Assembly (NCBI RefSeq): GCF_036647415.1
Contig: NZ_JAVXKG010000010.1
Coordinates: 1-64,000 of the forward strand
Length of the DNA stretch: 64,000 nt
Direction: 5' to 3'
From: Empedobacter sp036647415
Lineage (GTDB): Bacteria > Bacteroidota > Bacteroidia > Flavobacteriales > Weeksellaceae
Shown here: positions 40,221 to 48,327 of the stretch, piece by piece
Position numbering within the stretch: the stretch's first letter is position 1
Layout of the letters: each line of letters begins with the position of its first letter
The notes under the pieces: model-generated
Database searches by the model: none
Told to the model about the DNA's origin: nothing
Seen by the model: the letters and a program-made list of their open reading frames with translations, nothing else
Made by a program: the position numbers and the translations under genes

Positions 40221-42772
40221 AAGAGTTTTCAACCGAAGAAATAAACTCAAGAATTCCGACTGAAATTCCTGAACATATCGATAGAAATCCAATTCCTCAA
40301 GGAGATGATCCAAATGAATATCTTCAAGCATCAGAACTGAATAAAATTGTCAAGTTTCTTGATGAAAATACTTCTTTCATTAAGGAATTGATGCAAAATT
40401 CTAATGAATTGCATTTTGATGTAAATAATTATAGTACTTATAATTTAATAGTTACAGATAATTTAAAAAATAAAAATGCTTTTAAGAGTTTGTCTTTAAA
40501 AGGATTATGGAAAGGAAGGGGGTTTTGGCTTCAAACTTTAGCCTACACCTCATTTAATTCCAAATTAAGCTTAGTTATAAGAGACAAGGACAATACTAAT
40601 ATATTTAGCATAGTTAATTATCCCCTTTCAATAGGTGTAAATGAAATTCCTTTAACGAGTGCCTTGTGCGAAGGAATTTTATTTGTAGACTTTTCAGAAG
40701 CCGATACTTTTCAAGAAATAGTTAATTATCCATTCCAAGAAAATGCGATATTAGATATTACTAATTACGCGGTTAAGCCTGATCACATTGGAGAGTATCA
40801 AATTATTGCCGATTTTCACGACATTGTTTTTCCTAATAAAATATTAGCTACTGATAATTCTCAAGTATCTGATACGGAATATTCCATAACGGATTTTATA
40901 CCCGTAGTTAAAGAAATGCAGTTAACTTATGTAGGGGTTAATACCGCTAATTCTTCGTATTTTGATTTAGCCCACATCTACGATAAATACGGTCGGATAG
41001 TTCAAAAAATTAACCACGGAGGCATTAACGGGTTCTATCAATTCGAAGTCCTGGCAGAAAATGCTGCCACTATAAGATTAGTTGTTAATATAGCTAACTC
41101 ATCTGAATTTAAACTAATTAATAATACCGAAAAAGCTCGTCCTAAAATCTTTGATTACGAGGAACTTGAAGTAAACTTGATTAGTGGTTCGGGTGTAGCT
41201 TTTGACGGAAGTTTACATAATAGTGATTCCTGGAATAGAACAGGCTTAATTAAAGTTAAACCTAATTCTACTATAGGTTACGTAGGCTATTTAAGTTTAA
41301 TTTATTCTGTAGCTTTATATGACGCTAATAAGAGATTCATTAAATCCGTTATAAGACCTACTGGTGCGGAAGCTGTAATTATAGCTGATTATTTTATCAC
41401 GACAGAGGACACTATGTATATTCAAGCTAGTGTAGCCAATAATTTTTATTTTAAAATATTCTATATAGATAAGGATGATTCTAACACATATCCTACCGTT
41501 TGGCAAGGTTTTAAAAATGGGGAAGATTTCAAGCTTAAAAACGGTGTCTCTTTCAAAAAACAGTCAGAAGAATTAGACGATTGGGAAAGAGTAATAGAAG
41601 CCAATAATAAAGCCAATTTAATACATAACTATTTAATTTCTAACAGAGATTATAGCGTTTTGAAAAACAAGGGGCGAATTGAGAAAATTACAAATACACC
41701 AAAAAACGGCGTTATTTTCGGGTATGAAAAAACGGGGAATATTAACACAATTTTCGAAAGTACTGATGGCGGATTAACATATAGAGAACTTTTTAGTATA
41801 ACCGATCAAAAGTTAGGTTACATAGATCCTAAAATGATAGTAAATGCTGACGGGGTTTTATATATCCAGGGCGAAATTAAAGAGGAATTTTATACGTATG
41901 CTGAAAAAGTATTATATAGAGCCGAAAAAAACAACGGAATTTGGGAAGTCGAAGAGGTATTAAATATGAACCACGGGCCTGCTAATTCTTATGTTACTTT
42001 CTCTTTAGGCTGGGGGTTTTCTTTCTATCAAAATATAGTAGTGATTAACGATTATGGCACGCAAGGCGTGGCTGGTAGGCTTTGGGTTTCTGAAGACTTT
42101 GGGAAAACTTTCGATGAAAAATTAAATATTTACAATCCTCCTTATAACACTTGGTTAAATAATGGACATATACACGGCTCTGCTTACGACTATATTTTCA
42201 ATCGAATATGGGTTAGTACGGGTGACGGCTACACTAACACTTATCTGCTATATTCTGACGACTTAGGTAATTCATGGAATAAATCGCAAGTACCTTACAA
42301 AAGTGAGCAAGGCGTAAATTCGATACACACTCAATTTACAGGCATACTAGTGACCGAAGACTATGTATTATTTAACCACGATTCCGAAAGAGCGGGAATT
42401 TATAGATATAATAGAGGCGATAAAAATAGTAAGCCTATAGTAGAATGGGTTATAGATGTAACAAATCACGAATCCAATGAAATGGAAGAAGCTGGTTTAT
42501 ACGCAGGAAATTCAATTGTTAGGAAAGATGGAGTAGTATATGCACTTATAGGGTGGCATGACATAGATATAGCCAATTCTAAAAATATTTTAGGAAAAAT
42601 ATTAATTTCAAAAGACGGCTATAATTGGGACGTTTTTTATCAAGATACAATTAATCCTGTAACGGGTCGAGGTTATATAACCAATGCTTCTTTGATATTT
42701 GTCAATGCCGAGAATGTAATTTTTAACACAGAGGGTAATAATTGGGTTTACATTAATTTACCTATTTTTTAA
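40217..42772 (+). CDS. BNR/Asp-box tail fibre or receptor-binding protein
   Basis: An 851-residue protein. The first 80 residues (MKEFSTEEINSRIPTEIPEH, then EYLQASELNKIVKFLDEN) look like a tail-attachment helix region. The C-terminal 350 residues hold Asp-box repeats of a sialidase-like propeller: STDGGLTYRE, SEDFGKTFDE, SDDLGNSWNK and SKDGYNWDV. Phage fibres with this fold bind or cut surface glycans; catalytic residues were not identified. Base usage from about 40430 on looks less AT-rich and uses codons rare in its neighbours (for example CGG, AGG, GGG), suggesting a recently exchanged host-range module. Confidence 0.8.
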   Translation: MKEFSTEEINSRIPTEIPEHIDRNPIPQGDDPNEYLQASELNKIVKFLDENTSFIKELMQNSNELHFDVNNYSTYNLIVTDNLKNKNAFKSLSLKGLWKGRGFWLQTLAYTSFNSKLSLVIRDKDNTNIFSIVNYPLSIGVNEIPLTSALCEGILFVDFSEADTFQEIVNYPFQENAILDITNYAVKPDHIGEYQIIADFHDIVFPNKILATDNSQVSDTEYSITDFIPVVKEMQLTYVGVNTANSSYFDLAHIYDKYGRIVQKINHGGINGFYQFEVLAENAATIRLVVNIANSSEFKLINNTEKARPKIFDYEELEVNLISGSGVAFDGSLHNSDSWNRTGLIKVKPNSTIGYVGYLSLIYSVALYDANKRFIKSVIRPTGAEAVIIADYFITTEDTMYIQASVANNFYFKIFYIDKDDSNTYPTVWQGFKNGEDFKLKNGVSFKKQSEELDDWERVIEANNKANLIHNYLISNRDYSVLKNKGRIEKITNTPKNGVIFGYEKTGNINTIFESTDGGLTYRELFSITDQKLGYIDPKMIVNADGVLYIQGEIKEEFYTYAEKVLYRAEKNNGIWEVEEVLNMNHGPANSYVTFSLGWGFSFYQNIVVINDYGTQGVAGRLWVSEDFGKTFDEKLNIYNPPYNTWLNNGHIHGSAYDYIFNRIWVSTGDGYTNTYLLYSDDLGNSWNKSQVPYKSEQGVNSIHTQFTGILVTEDYVLFNHDSERAGIYRYNRGDKNSKPIVEWVIDVTNHESNEMEEAGLYAGNSIVRKDGVVYALIGWHDIDIANSKNILGKILISKDGYNWDVFYQDTINPVTGRGYITNASLIFVNAENVIFNTEGNNWVYINLPIF

Positions 42773-42809
42773 ACAAAGTTGACGCTCAATAAATTAAAAC
42801 TTAAAACAC

Positions 42810-43250
42810 ATGATATTAGATTACATAAATAAAGACTTTAATCAAATTATACTTGAATTTCAGATTATTTTTTCGTGCTGGGTAGCGGTAGGAATTTCAG
42901 TTGGTATAGATTTATTTTTTGGGATTAGAAAGAGTAAATCATTAGGTGAATACACTCATTCATATGGTATTCGGAAAACATTTGAAAAAATGACATTCTA
43001 TTATTCTTTAATGCTTCTTTTTCTGTTTGCAGATATGTTTAATCCATTTGGAGTGTACATTGAAATTCTAAATCTTCCAATAATGACAATTCTAATGATG
43101 TTAGCATTATTACTTACAGAGGGATTATCTATAAGAGAAAAAGCAGATCAGAAACAAAGGAGAATGGTCGATAAATCTGCAAAACAACTATTGGATATTA
43201 TTCTAAAAAACAAAGAATTAATTGAGGAACTAAAAAATAAACAAGAGTAA
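42810..43250 (+). CDS. Phage holin
   Basis: A 146-residue membrane protein with an N-terminal span (FSCWVAVGISVGIDLFFGIR), a Lys/Glu-rich loop (GEYTHSYGIRKTFEKMTFYY), a second and third span (SLMLLFLFADMFNPFG; LPIMTILMMLALLLTEGLS) and a charged cytoplasmic tail. This is the plan of the holin family common in Bacteroidetes prophages. It lies two bases before the endolysin gene. Confidence 0.8.
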   Translation: MILDYINKDFNQIILEFQIIFSCWVAVGISVGIDLFFGIRKSKSLGEYTHSYGIRKTFEKMTFYYSLMLLFLFADMFNPFGVYIEILNLPIMTILMMLALLLTEGLSIREKADQKQRRMVDKSAKQLLDIILKNKELIEELKNKQE

Positions 43251-43252
43251 TT

Positions 43253-43927
43253 ATGTTAGTAGATTTTCAAAAAAACAATGGTTTACTTCCTGATGGAAAA
43301 TTAGGAGAAAAAACCGCTAAGAAAATGCGTGAAGTTTTTAAAATGACAATTTTTGAAGCTGCACACTTTTTAGGACAAGGCTCTGTTGAATCTGACTTTT
43401 TTCAATTAAAAAGAGAAAGTGGAAACTATTCGGTTGCATTATTGCGTTCCACATTCTCTTATTATCGTGATAGACCGCAAGAAGCTTATGCAGATGGACG
43501 CGGAGTTAATGAAAAGTCTTTATCAATCCAACGCCAAAAAATCATATTCAACAAAGTTTACGATGATAAAAATCGTAAACCAGGTTATAAACTTGGTAAT
43601 ACTAAAATTGGTGATGGTTGGTTGTTTCGTGGAAATGCTGCAGGTCAAACGACAGGACGTGAAGAGCATCAAGATTTGGCAAATCATTTAAAGGATCAAT
43701 CTATTATGACTAATCCTGATGTTGTTTGGGATAAATATTATTTTGAAGCGTTTATTTTTTACTTGAAGTCAAAAAATGTTTTTGGAAAAATGAAAGACGT
43801 GTCGCGTCAATCTTGTAATACTGTAACGTTAGCGATTAACGGAAAAGCTATGATGCATGCACTTTTGCGTTACGAACGAACACAACATTATTATAATCTT
43901 TTAAATCTTCCTGATGCGAAAAAATAA
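43253..43927 (+). CDS. Endolysin, peptidoglycan-binding plus GH19-like domain
   Basis: A 224-residue lysin. Residues about 1-30 resemble a short peptidoglycan-binding repeat (VDFQKNNGLLPDGKLGEKTA). The rest follows the GH19 pattern: AAHFLGQGSVESDFFQLKRE (catalytic Glu region), NKVYDDKN, then GDGWLFRGNAAGQTTGREEH with the conserved substrate-binding motif. It would cut the glycan of peptidoglycan at lysis. The stop overlaps the spanin-like gene by 14 bases. Confidence 0.8.
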   Translation: MLVDFQKNNGLLPDGKLGEKTAKKMREVFKMTIFEAAHFLGQGSVESDFFQLKRESGNYSVALLRSTFSYYRDRPQEAYADGRGVNEKSLSIQRQKIIFNKVYDDKNRKPGYKLGNTKIGDGWLFRGNAAGQTTGREEHQDLANHLKDQSIMTNPDVVWDKYYFEAFIFYLKSKNVFGKMKDVSRQSCNTVTLAINGKAMMHALLRYERTQHYYNLLNLPDAKK

Positions 43928-44480
43928 TAAATTAAGAATAGGATTGTTTTTGGCAATCCTATTTGTTTTTGCAATTATATTTAATTGTCGAACAGCTAAA
44001 AATTCAGTCCAAAAATCTAAAGAAGATTTCAAAAAGGAAGAATTGAAAATTAATAAAATTGATTCTATTTCAAATGTTATTATAAACAATAAAGTATCAA
44101 GCTTTGATTCGATGTCTTGGAGTAATTACATGCAAAATATTGATGTCAGTTATTCCGGTAAATCTTTAAATGATAAATTGATTTTAAAATTTACAGACAA
44201 TACAATTGAAGTATCTGGAATAGGCGATATTAATTTCAATCAAAAAAAGAATAAAGGGGATTCTATTAATAATAAAAATCAAACTGAAAATATCAACGAG
44301 CAAATTAATGTGAATTCTAATTCAGAAGTTAAAACTAAAATAGAACAATCAAAATCAAAAATTGATAAATCAAAAGAAAATGAATCAGCTGGACCTACTT
44401 GGAATGTTATGATTGTTTTGATTGCGTCTGCACTCTTTATAATTTATTTAGGTTATCGATACTTTACAAGGAAAAGGTAA
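43914..44480 (+). CDS. Spanin-like or lysis accessory membrane protein
   Basis: A 188-residue protein with an N-terminal hydrophobic segment ending in a Cys (RIGLFLAILFVFAIIFNCRT, a possible lipobox), a long polar coiled-coil-like region rich in Asn, Lys and Ser, and a C-terminal membrane span (WNVMIVLIASALFIIYLGYR). It overlaps the lysin gene, the usual spanin position, and could bridge inner and outer membrane at the end of lysis. The family is not recognised. Confidence 0.55.
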   Translation: MRKNNKLRIGLFLAILFVFAIIFNCRTAKNSVQKSKEDFKKEELKINKIDSISNVIINNKVSSFDSMSWSNYMQNIDVSYSGKSLNDKLILKFTDNTIEVSGIGDINFNQKKNKGDSINNKNQTENINEQINVNSNSEVKTKIEQSKSKIDKSKENESAGPTWNVMIVLIASALFIIYLGYRYFTRKR

Positions 44481-44550
44481 ATTTACCTTTACTTTTAAAC
44501 CTATTTACAGAGGTTAAATAACATAAAAAGGGTATTTACCCTCTATTTTT

Positions 44551-44579
44551 AAAAGTGGTCAAATTTGATCACTTTTTTA
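44551..44579. terminator. Bidirectional terminator after the lysis genes
   Basis: AAAAGTGGTC pairs with GATCACTTTT (one wobble) around AAATTT and is followed by TTTATTTT. A smaller hairpin (AGGGT-ATTT-ACCCT, about 44529-44543) precedes it. It closes the late operon and the opposing lipoprotein frame. Confidence 0.75.
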
Positions 44580-44780
44580 TTTTGTAGCGTCATCTAATGC
44601 TTTGTAATTTAATTTGCAATTATCAAGTTCTATTTATAAAGAGTCGGATATTTCTTTTTGTTTTATTAGAAGTGTATTTTGATTTTGCACATATTCATTT
44701 AGTTTAATTAACTGTCTATCCTTTTCTTTTTGATTATTACAAGAAAACAATAAAATAGGTAGTAAGTAGATGTATTTCAT
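44577..44780 (-). pseudogene. Small lipoprotein with premature stop (possible Rz1-like)
   Basis: On the minus strand ATG 44780 starts MKYIYLLPILLFSCNNQKEK, a signal peptide with lipobox LFSC, followed by a helical region (LIKLNEYVQNQNTLLIKQKE). A TAA at 44634-44636 ends a 48-residue form, but the same frame continues for 18 sensible codons (IELDNCKLNYKALDDATK) to a second TAA. The layout suggests a recent nonsense mutation in a 67-residue lipoprotein. It lies behind the lysis genes on the opposite strand; an outer-membrane spanin role is possible but unproved. Confidence 0.5.
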
Positions 44781-44849
44781 AATGCTGATTTACTTAAAGT
44801 TAACAATTTTTCTTAACTTATCTTGAGAAAATATATCTTAAATAATCAC

Positions 44850-44857
44850 TATACTTG
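44850..44857 (+). promoter_or_regulatory. Promoter -7 element of the right-end accessory genes
   Basis: TATACTTG (one mismatch to TAnnTTTG) precedes ATG 44876 by 18 bases and would drive the two accessory genes independently of late transcription, as expected for cargo expressed in the lysogen. Confidence 0.5.
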
Positions 44858-44875
44858 CATTCAACGCTATTAAAA

Positions 44876-45769
44876 ATGAAAGAATTATTCGAATCGAATA
44901 AGTTTAAGACGGAAAGCTTGACTTATATCTCACCAGCACAGAAAATATTAAACGAACATTTACAAAACCTAGATGGGTTAAAAGATATGTATTCTCCTTA
45001 TCGTAAATTAATGGAAAACTTGAATACTGCAATACCTAATCAAGAAAATACGTTTGCAAAATTATTTAAAAATAATAAAAAAATATATCAATCAATAGGA
45101 TTATTTAATCCTGAATTAGAAAAAGTAATCAATAATTTAAAAAACAATAATATTGTCCTTGAAACTTCATTATGGAGTAAAGTTAGTTCAATAATTAAAG
45201 ATTCTAAAATTGATTATTTGATAAACTTGAATGAGAATAGATTTAATTTAATTCAGGATAATTTTAAAAATATTGGAATAGATTCGGGATTCGCTACTAT
45301 TACATTTATAGAAACGATTAATGCAGAAGAATTAGAGTACAATGATGATGAAATTGATATTTTATCAAAAAATGTGTCTGTAAAACTGAACGAATTCATT
45401 CATAATCCTCAAATATTAAGTTGGTTTTATGTTCTTTATTTTTCAATCCATTTAAATCCTGATCAAAATATTAAAACTGTAGTCAACTCATTAATATTAC
45501 AATGTGTTATTGGACTTGTTATTAATTATCAGTCTGACAAATCTAAAAATGAACTTCAATATGAAAAACATTTAGTTTTTCATATTGAACCTGAATCAAT
45601 ATATCTAAAATCTAAACCTAAAAACACTTCAAAAACATTGCAATTGTTAACTAGAGATAATGAAATTACAATCATAAAAAGTAATTATAAATGGATTTAT
45701 ATACTGACTAAAGATGTAAACAACAAGCCTGTAACAGGATGGATAAAAAAAGAATTTATAAATTTTTAA
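44876..45769 (+). CDS. Accessory protein with C-terminal bacterial SH3 domain
   Basis: A 297-residue protein; ATG 44876 is preferred to the upstream alternative at 44855, which overlaps the promoter. The N-terminal 200 residues are helical with a hydrophobic stretch near 190-220 (QILSWFYVLYFSIHL, SLILQCVIGLVINYQ). Residues about 240-297 fit a bacterial SH3 domain (SIYLKSKPKNTSKTLQLLTR, then NYKWIYILTKDV and GWIKKEFINF). Own promoter, location after lysis genes and before HicA/HicB make it prophage cargo; superinfection exclusion or antiphage defence is a reasonable guess only. Confidence 0.6.
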   Translation: MKELFESNKFKTESLTYISPAQKILNEHLQNLDGLKDMYSPYRKLMENLNTAIPNQENTFAKLFKNNKKIYQSIGLFNPELEKVINNLKNNNIVLETSLWSKVSSIIKDSKIDYLINLNENRFNLIQDNFKNIGIDSGFATITFIETINAEELEYNDDEIDILSKNVSVKLNEFIHNPQILSWFYVLYFSIHLNPDQNIKTVVNSLILQCVIGLVINYQSDKSKNELQYEKHLVFHIEPESIYLKSKPKNTSKTLQLLTRDNEITIIKSNYKWIYILTKDVNNKPVTGWIKKEFINF

Positions 45770-45779
45770 TAGAATTAAT

Positions 45780-46211
45780 ATGGAAATAGAATTACAAAAA
45801 GCTGAAGTAAAACTTCAAAAGACAAAAATTACAAATACAATATTAAAGCAGACTTATTCAATTTCGCTTACAGATGGTAAAGAGTTAGGATATGAAATTT
45901 TAGGTTGGTGTATATATAATAATAAGAAAACAGTTATATTATATAATTACCAATTAAATACACTTAGAATAGCTGAAAATCTAAGTTCTGTAAATTACGA
46001 AATAATCACGTATGAAAATGAAGAAAACAGTTATATCAATGATAGATTATTAGAGATAGAAGAAAGAATTGGAAAATACCATTTGAAAACAGTAGTAGGA
46101 GGAAAAACATTGTATAGTATTTATCTTACAAAAGAAGAAGCAAAAAATATGTACGATAATGGAATTGAATTCATTAAAATAATAAATGAAAAAGGACAGA
46201 TTTATATTTAA
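45780..46211 (+). CDS. Unknown accessory protein, paralogue of the gene at 16490
   Basis: A 143-residue protein in the same operon as the SH3b gene, ten bases after it. It shares KITNTILKQ, LGWCIY and the ending NEKGQIYI with the protein at 16490-16873. The middle has charged helices (DRLLEIEERIGKYHLKTVVG). Duplication within one prophage suggests a function worth keeping under two modes of expression, but that is inference. Confidence 0.6.
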   Translation: MEIELQKAEVKLQKTKITNTILKQTYSISLTDGKELGYEILGWCIYNNKKTVILYNYQLNTLRIAENLSSVNYEIITYENEENSYINDRLLEIEERIGKYHLKTVVGGKTLYSIYLTKEEAKNMYDNGIEFIKIINEKGQIYI

Positions 46212-46218
46212 TAAGAAA

Positions 46219-46244
46219 AATGCCTTACTATTTAGTAAGGCATT
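46219..46244. terminator. Terminator after the accessory genes
   Basis: AATGCCTTACT (46219-46229) pairs with AGTAAGGCATT (46234-46244) around ATTT. It is symmetric enough to act in both directions between the accessory operon and the hicB end. Confidence 0.7.
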
Positions 46245-46327
46245 AATTTGTTAATTTTTTCTGTTATTTGATTTTATAAAGTATTCCTTTATTGTTGTAA
46301 AAATATAAAAGATTTGTAGAGTAATTA

Positions 46328-46732
46328 CTACGCAAAATGAATTTCTTTTAATTCATCTGCTAAACGATGTAATCCATTTTCGATTTGTTCAGCTTTTTTA
46401 TCAGATAATTCTACGTTTTTTTCTTTAGACATTCGTCTTAATAAACTTTGATTGATTCCTAGATAGTCAGCTAATTTACTTTTATTAAACATTGAATAAT
46501 AATCAAAAAAAGTTTCTAAATCTAAATAGTAGAATAGATCCGCATTCAATAATTCTTGTGCTTCATCTTTGTTCCCGATTTCGTTTAAATAATCTGCTTG
46601 TAATTCTATTACTTCTTTGAAGTTCTCTTTTACCTCATCAATAGAATCCCCAACAGTAACAAGTCCTTGTAAATCATTTGAAAAAGCACTATATCCTGTA
46701 GTACTTTTTTCTAATACAATTGTTACTTTCAT
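46328..46732 (-). CDS. hicB: HicB-family antitoxin with helix-turn-helix
   Basis: A 134-residue antitoxin. I place the start at ATG 46732 (MKVTIVLEKSTTGYSAFSND), which begins the HicB partial RNase H-like fold; the longer frame to 46795 adds a poorly matching stretch. GLVTVGDSIDEVKENFKEVI is the conserved HicB helix. The C-terminal part (SKLADYLGINQSLLRRMSKE) is a helix-turn-helix for autoregulation. It follows hicA, with a terminator-like hairpin between them. Confidence 0.85.
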   Translation of the reverse strand: MKVTIVLEKSTTGYSAFSNDLQGLVTVGDSIDEVKENFKEVIELQADYLNEIGNKDEAQELLNADLFYYLDLETFFDYYSMFNKSKLADYLGINQSLLRRMSKEKNVELSDKKAEQIENGLHRLADELKEIHFA

Positions 46733-46805
46733 TCTTACTTTAGTTAGTTGTTTGTTTATTTTTTTTATTAATAAGCTATTAATTTTCAGAAGCATATAAA
46801 ATAAA

Positions 46806-46826
46806 GCAGGGTTATTTTAACCCTGC
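46806..46826 (-). terminator. Attenuator-like hairpin between hicA and hicB
   Basis: GCAGGGTTA (46806-46814) and TAACCCTGC (46818-46826) pair perfectly over a three-base loop; on the minus strand a T-rich tail (TTTATTTTA) follows. It overlaps the 3' end of hicA. It may reduce read-through or protect the upstream mRNA; the antitoxin would then need read-through or its own promoter. Confidence 0.6.
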
Positions 46827-46997
46827 CTGCTTAAGAATTGATTGTTCAGTACCCTTTTTCAACTCAGCTGACGGGTGTCGAGGTACAATTACAGTACCAC
46901 CCTTTGTAGGGTGAACATAAAGAGTGTGTTTACCACCCTCTCTAAAAATGTACCAGCCGTCCTTTTTTAGGATTTTCACCATTTCGGACACTTTCAT
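46812..46997 (-). CDS. hicA: HicA toxin (mRNA interferase)
   Basis: A 61-residue dsRBD-like toxin with the family pattern: VSEMVKILKKDGWYIFREGG, catalytic His in GGKHTLYVHP, then TVIVPRHPSAELKKGT and ILKQAGL. HicA cleaves mRNA and is held inactive by HicB. Gene order is toxin first, transcribed leftwards from an operator-rich promoter shared with no other gene. In prophages such pairs stabilise the element or act in defence. Confidence 0.9.
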   Translation of the reverse strand: MKVSEMVKILKKDGWYIFREGGKHTLYVHPTKGGTVIVPRHPSAELKKGTEQSILKQAGLK

Positions 46998-47022
46998 AAA
47001 TCAAATAACTTAATTAACATTA

Positions 47023-47076
47023 CAAATATAGTAACAAATTTGTTACTTACAAATAAATGAGTAACAAATTTGTTAC
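47023..47076 (-). promoter_or_regulatory. hicAB promoter with two 16-bp palindromic operators
   Basis: GTAACAAATTTGTTAC occurs twice as a perfect palindrome (47031-47046 and 47061-47076), 30 bases apart centre to centre. On the minus strand a -7 element TATATTTG (complement of 47023-47030) abuts the first palindrome. The spacing puts both operators on the upstream side of the promoter, ready for binding by HicB. The sites lie between hicA and the 3' end of the integrase gene. Confidence 0.8.
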
Positions 47077-47081
47077 ATAAT

Positions 47082-48251
47082 TTAAACGAACTTTCTTTCT
47101 GCTTTTTTTGCTTTCTCAAATCGAACTAAATTAATTTGATTTGCGTAAATTTCAGTTGTCTTAGATTTTGAATGCCCGAATATTGTTTGAATAGTTTCAA
47201 GATCAACACCATCGTACATCATATCATTTGCAGCCTTGTGCTTCAAGGAATACATTTTTTTGTCAATACCCAATTCATCCTTTACATACTTTTTCCAGTA
47301 TTTTGTTACAGTATCGCGTTTGATTTTATACAAATTAGGACAAAACATATCTGATTTTTCAAGTCGACCTCCGCATAAACGTGGAGTACCAAATAAATAT
47401 AAATCTGCATTATCAACACTGAATAAAATTTGAACCAAATCAGTCTTTAAATCAGATTTAATCGGAACTATTCTATATTTATTTGTTTTACCATCTTCAG
47501 GACGAAGTAAAATAATATCCTTTTGTAGGTCCACATCACTAACTTTCAACCTCAGTAATTCAGCTGGTCTAATTCCAGTTTGATACAATGCTTTTACAAA
47601 TCTTAGAAATGAAAAATTGCGTTCGTGTAAATGATTAATAATTATCGTTTGCTCTTTATCGGTTGGAAAATCTGTCGGAGGTGTATCGTATTTTAAAGTT
47701 CTTATGCCGTGTGCTGGATTATTATTTATTAAATTATATTCAACCAGTTCGGATAAAATAGATTTGAAATAGCCTAAATTTTTATTGTAGGCGTGATTTG
47801 ACCACTTCCTTTGCTCTTTTATTGTTTCGAAAATATTTTTCACGTGGAAACGCTCAATTGAATCAATAGAAAGGTTTTTGTATTTCAATTTTTCTGCAGC
47901 AGATATTATAAATCTACATGTTCCGGAATAGTCCCTGAATGATTTTACTGATAAGCGAAGTTTTAATTTTTCCAATGCAAAATTAATTGCATCTTCAAAT
48001 TTTACTTTTTGTGGTTTTTTGGAAATGGTTTTGTCTAAGTCGGGATTCCAGCCTTGTTCTAAAGATTTTTTTATAGTATCCTGTAAAATAAGAACTTTTT
48101 CCATTCTTTCATCAAATGAATCTGAATCGTTTATTCCTGATGAAAATCGTTTTGGATTACCTCCATTAAATCTAAACCAAACATACCAATCCTTGCCCGA
48201 TTCAATCGGATATGATTTTATTTTTGGTAAAGTCCATGAATTTTTTCTCAT
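47082..48251 (-). CDS. int: Phage tyrosine-recombinase integrase
   Basis: A 389-residue integrase. A SAM-like/core-binding domain (about 80-180) precedes the catalytic domain: ALYQTGIRPAELLRLKVSDV (first Arg), a Lys near ILLRPEDGKTNKYR, YSLKHKAAND at the usual H-x-x-R box, IFGHSKSKTTEIYANQ (His and nucleophile Tyr). The box reads Y-S-L-K-H, a variant that I recall from Bacteroidetes integrases, so loss of activity is not implied. It lies 116 bases from the tRNA-Ser 3' end, in the usual att-adjacent position. Confidence 0.95.
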   Translation of the reverse strand: MRKNSWTLPKIKSYPIESGKDWYVWFRFNGGNPKRFSSGINDSDSFDERMEKVLILQDTIKKSLEQGWNPDLDKTISKKPQKVKFEDAINFALEKLKLRLSVKSFRDYSGTCRFIISAAEKLKYKNLSIDSIERFHVKNIFETIKEQRKWSNHAYNKNLGYFKSILSELVEYNLINNNPAHGIRTLKYDTPPTDFPTDKEQTIIINHLHERNFSFLRFVKALYQTGIRPAELLRLKVSDVDLQKDIILLRPEDGKTNKYRIVPIKSDLKTDLVQILFSVDNADLYLFGTPRLCGGRLEKSDMFCPNLYKIKRDTVTKYWKKYVKDELGIDKKMYSLKHKAANDMMYDGVDLETIQTIFGHSKSKTTEIYANQINLVRFEKAKKAERKFV

Positions 48252-48290
48252 ATCATTAAATTTTTAATGATACTTAAACAAGTCGAAGAT

Positions 48291-48310
48291 AATTTGTGCA
48301 GTTTTGTGCG
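48291..48310 (+). repeat. Putative integrase arm-type sites, right
   Basis: AATTTGTGCAGTTTTGTGCG matches the left arm-like repeat at 3723-3744 in the same orientation, apart from one T fewer and one end base. It lies 55 bp from the right core. Confidence 0.6.
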
Positions 48311-48327
48311 AATAGTTATATAAAAAT

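Noticed and set aside
46733..46795. Longer hicB start at 46795
   Set aside because: The extra 21 residues do not fit the HicB fold, and the family begins at MKVTIVLEK.
47082..48251. Inactive integrase because of the missing H-x-x-R
   Set aside because: The rest of the active site is intact and I recall similar variants in related integrases, so inactivity is not supported.
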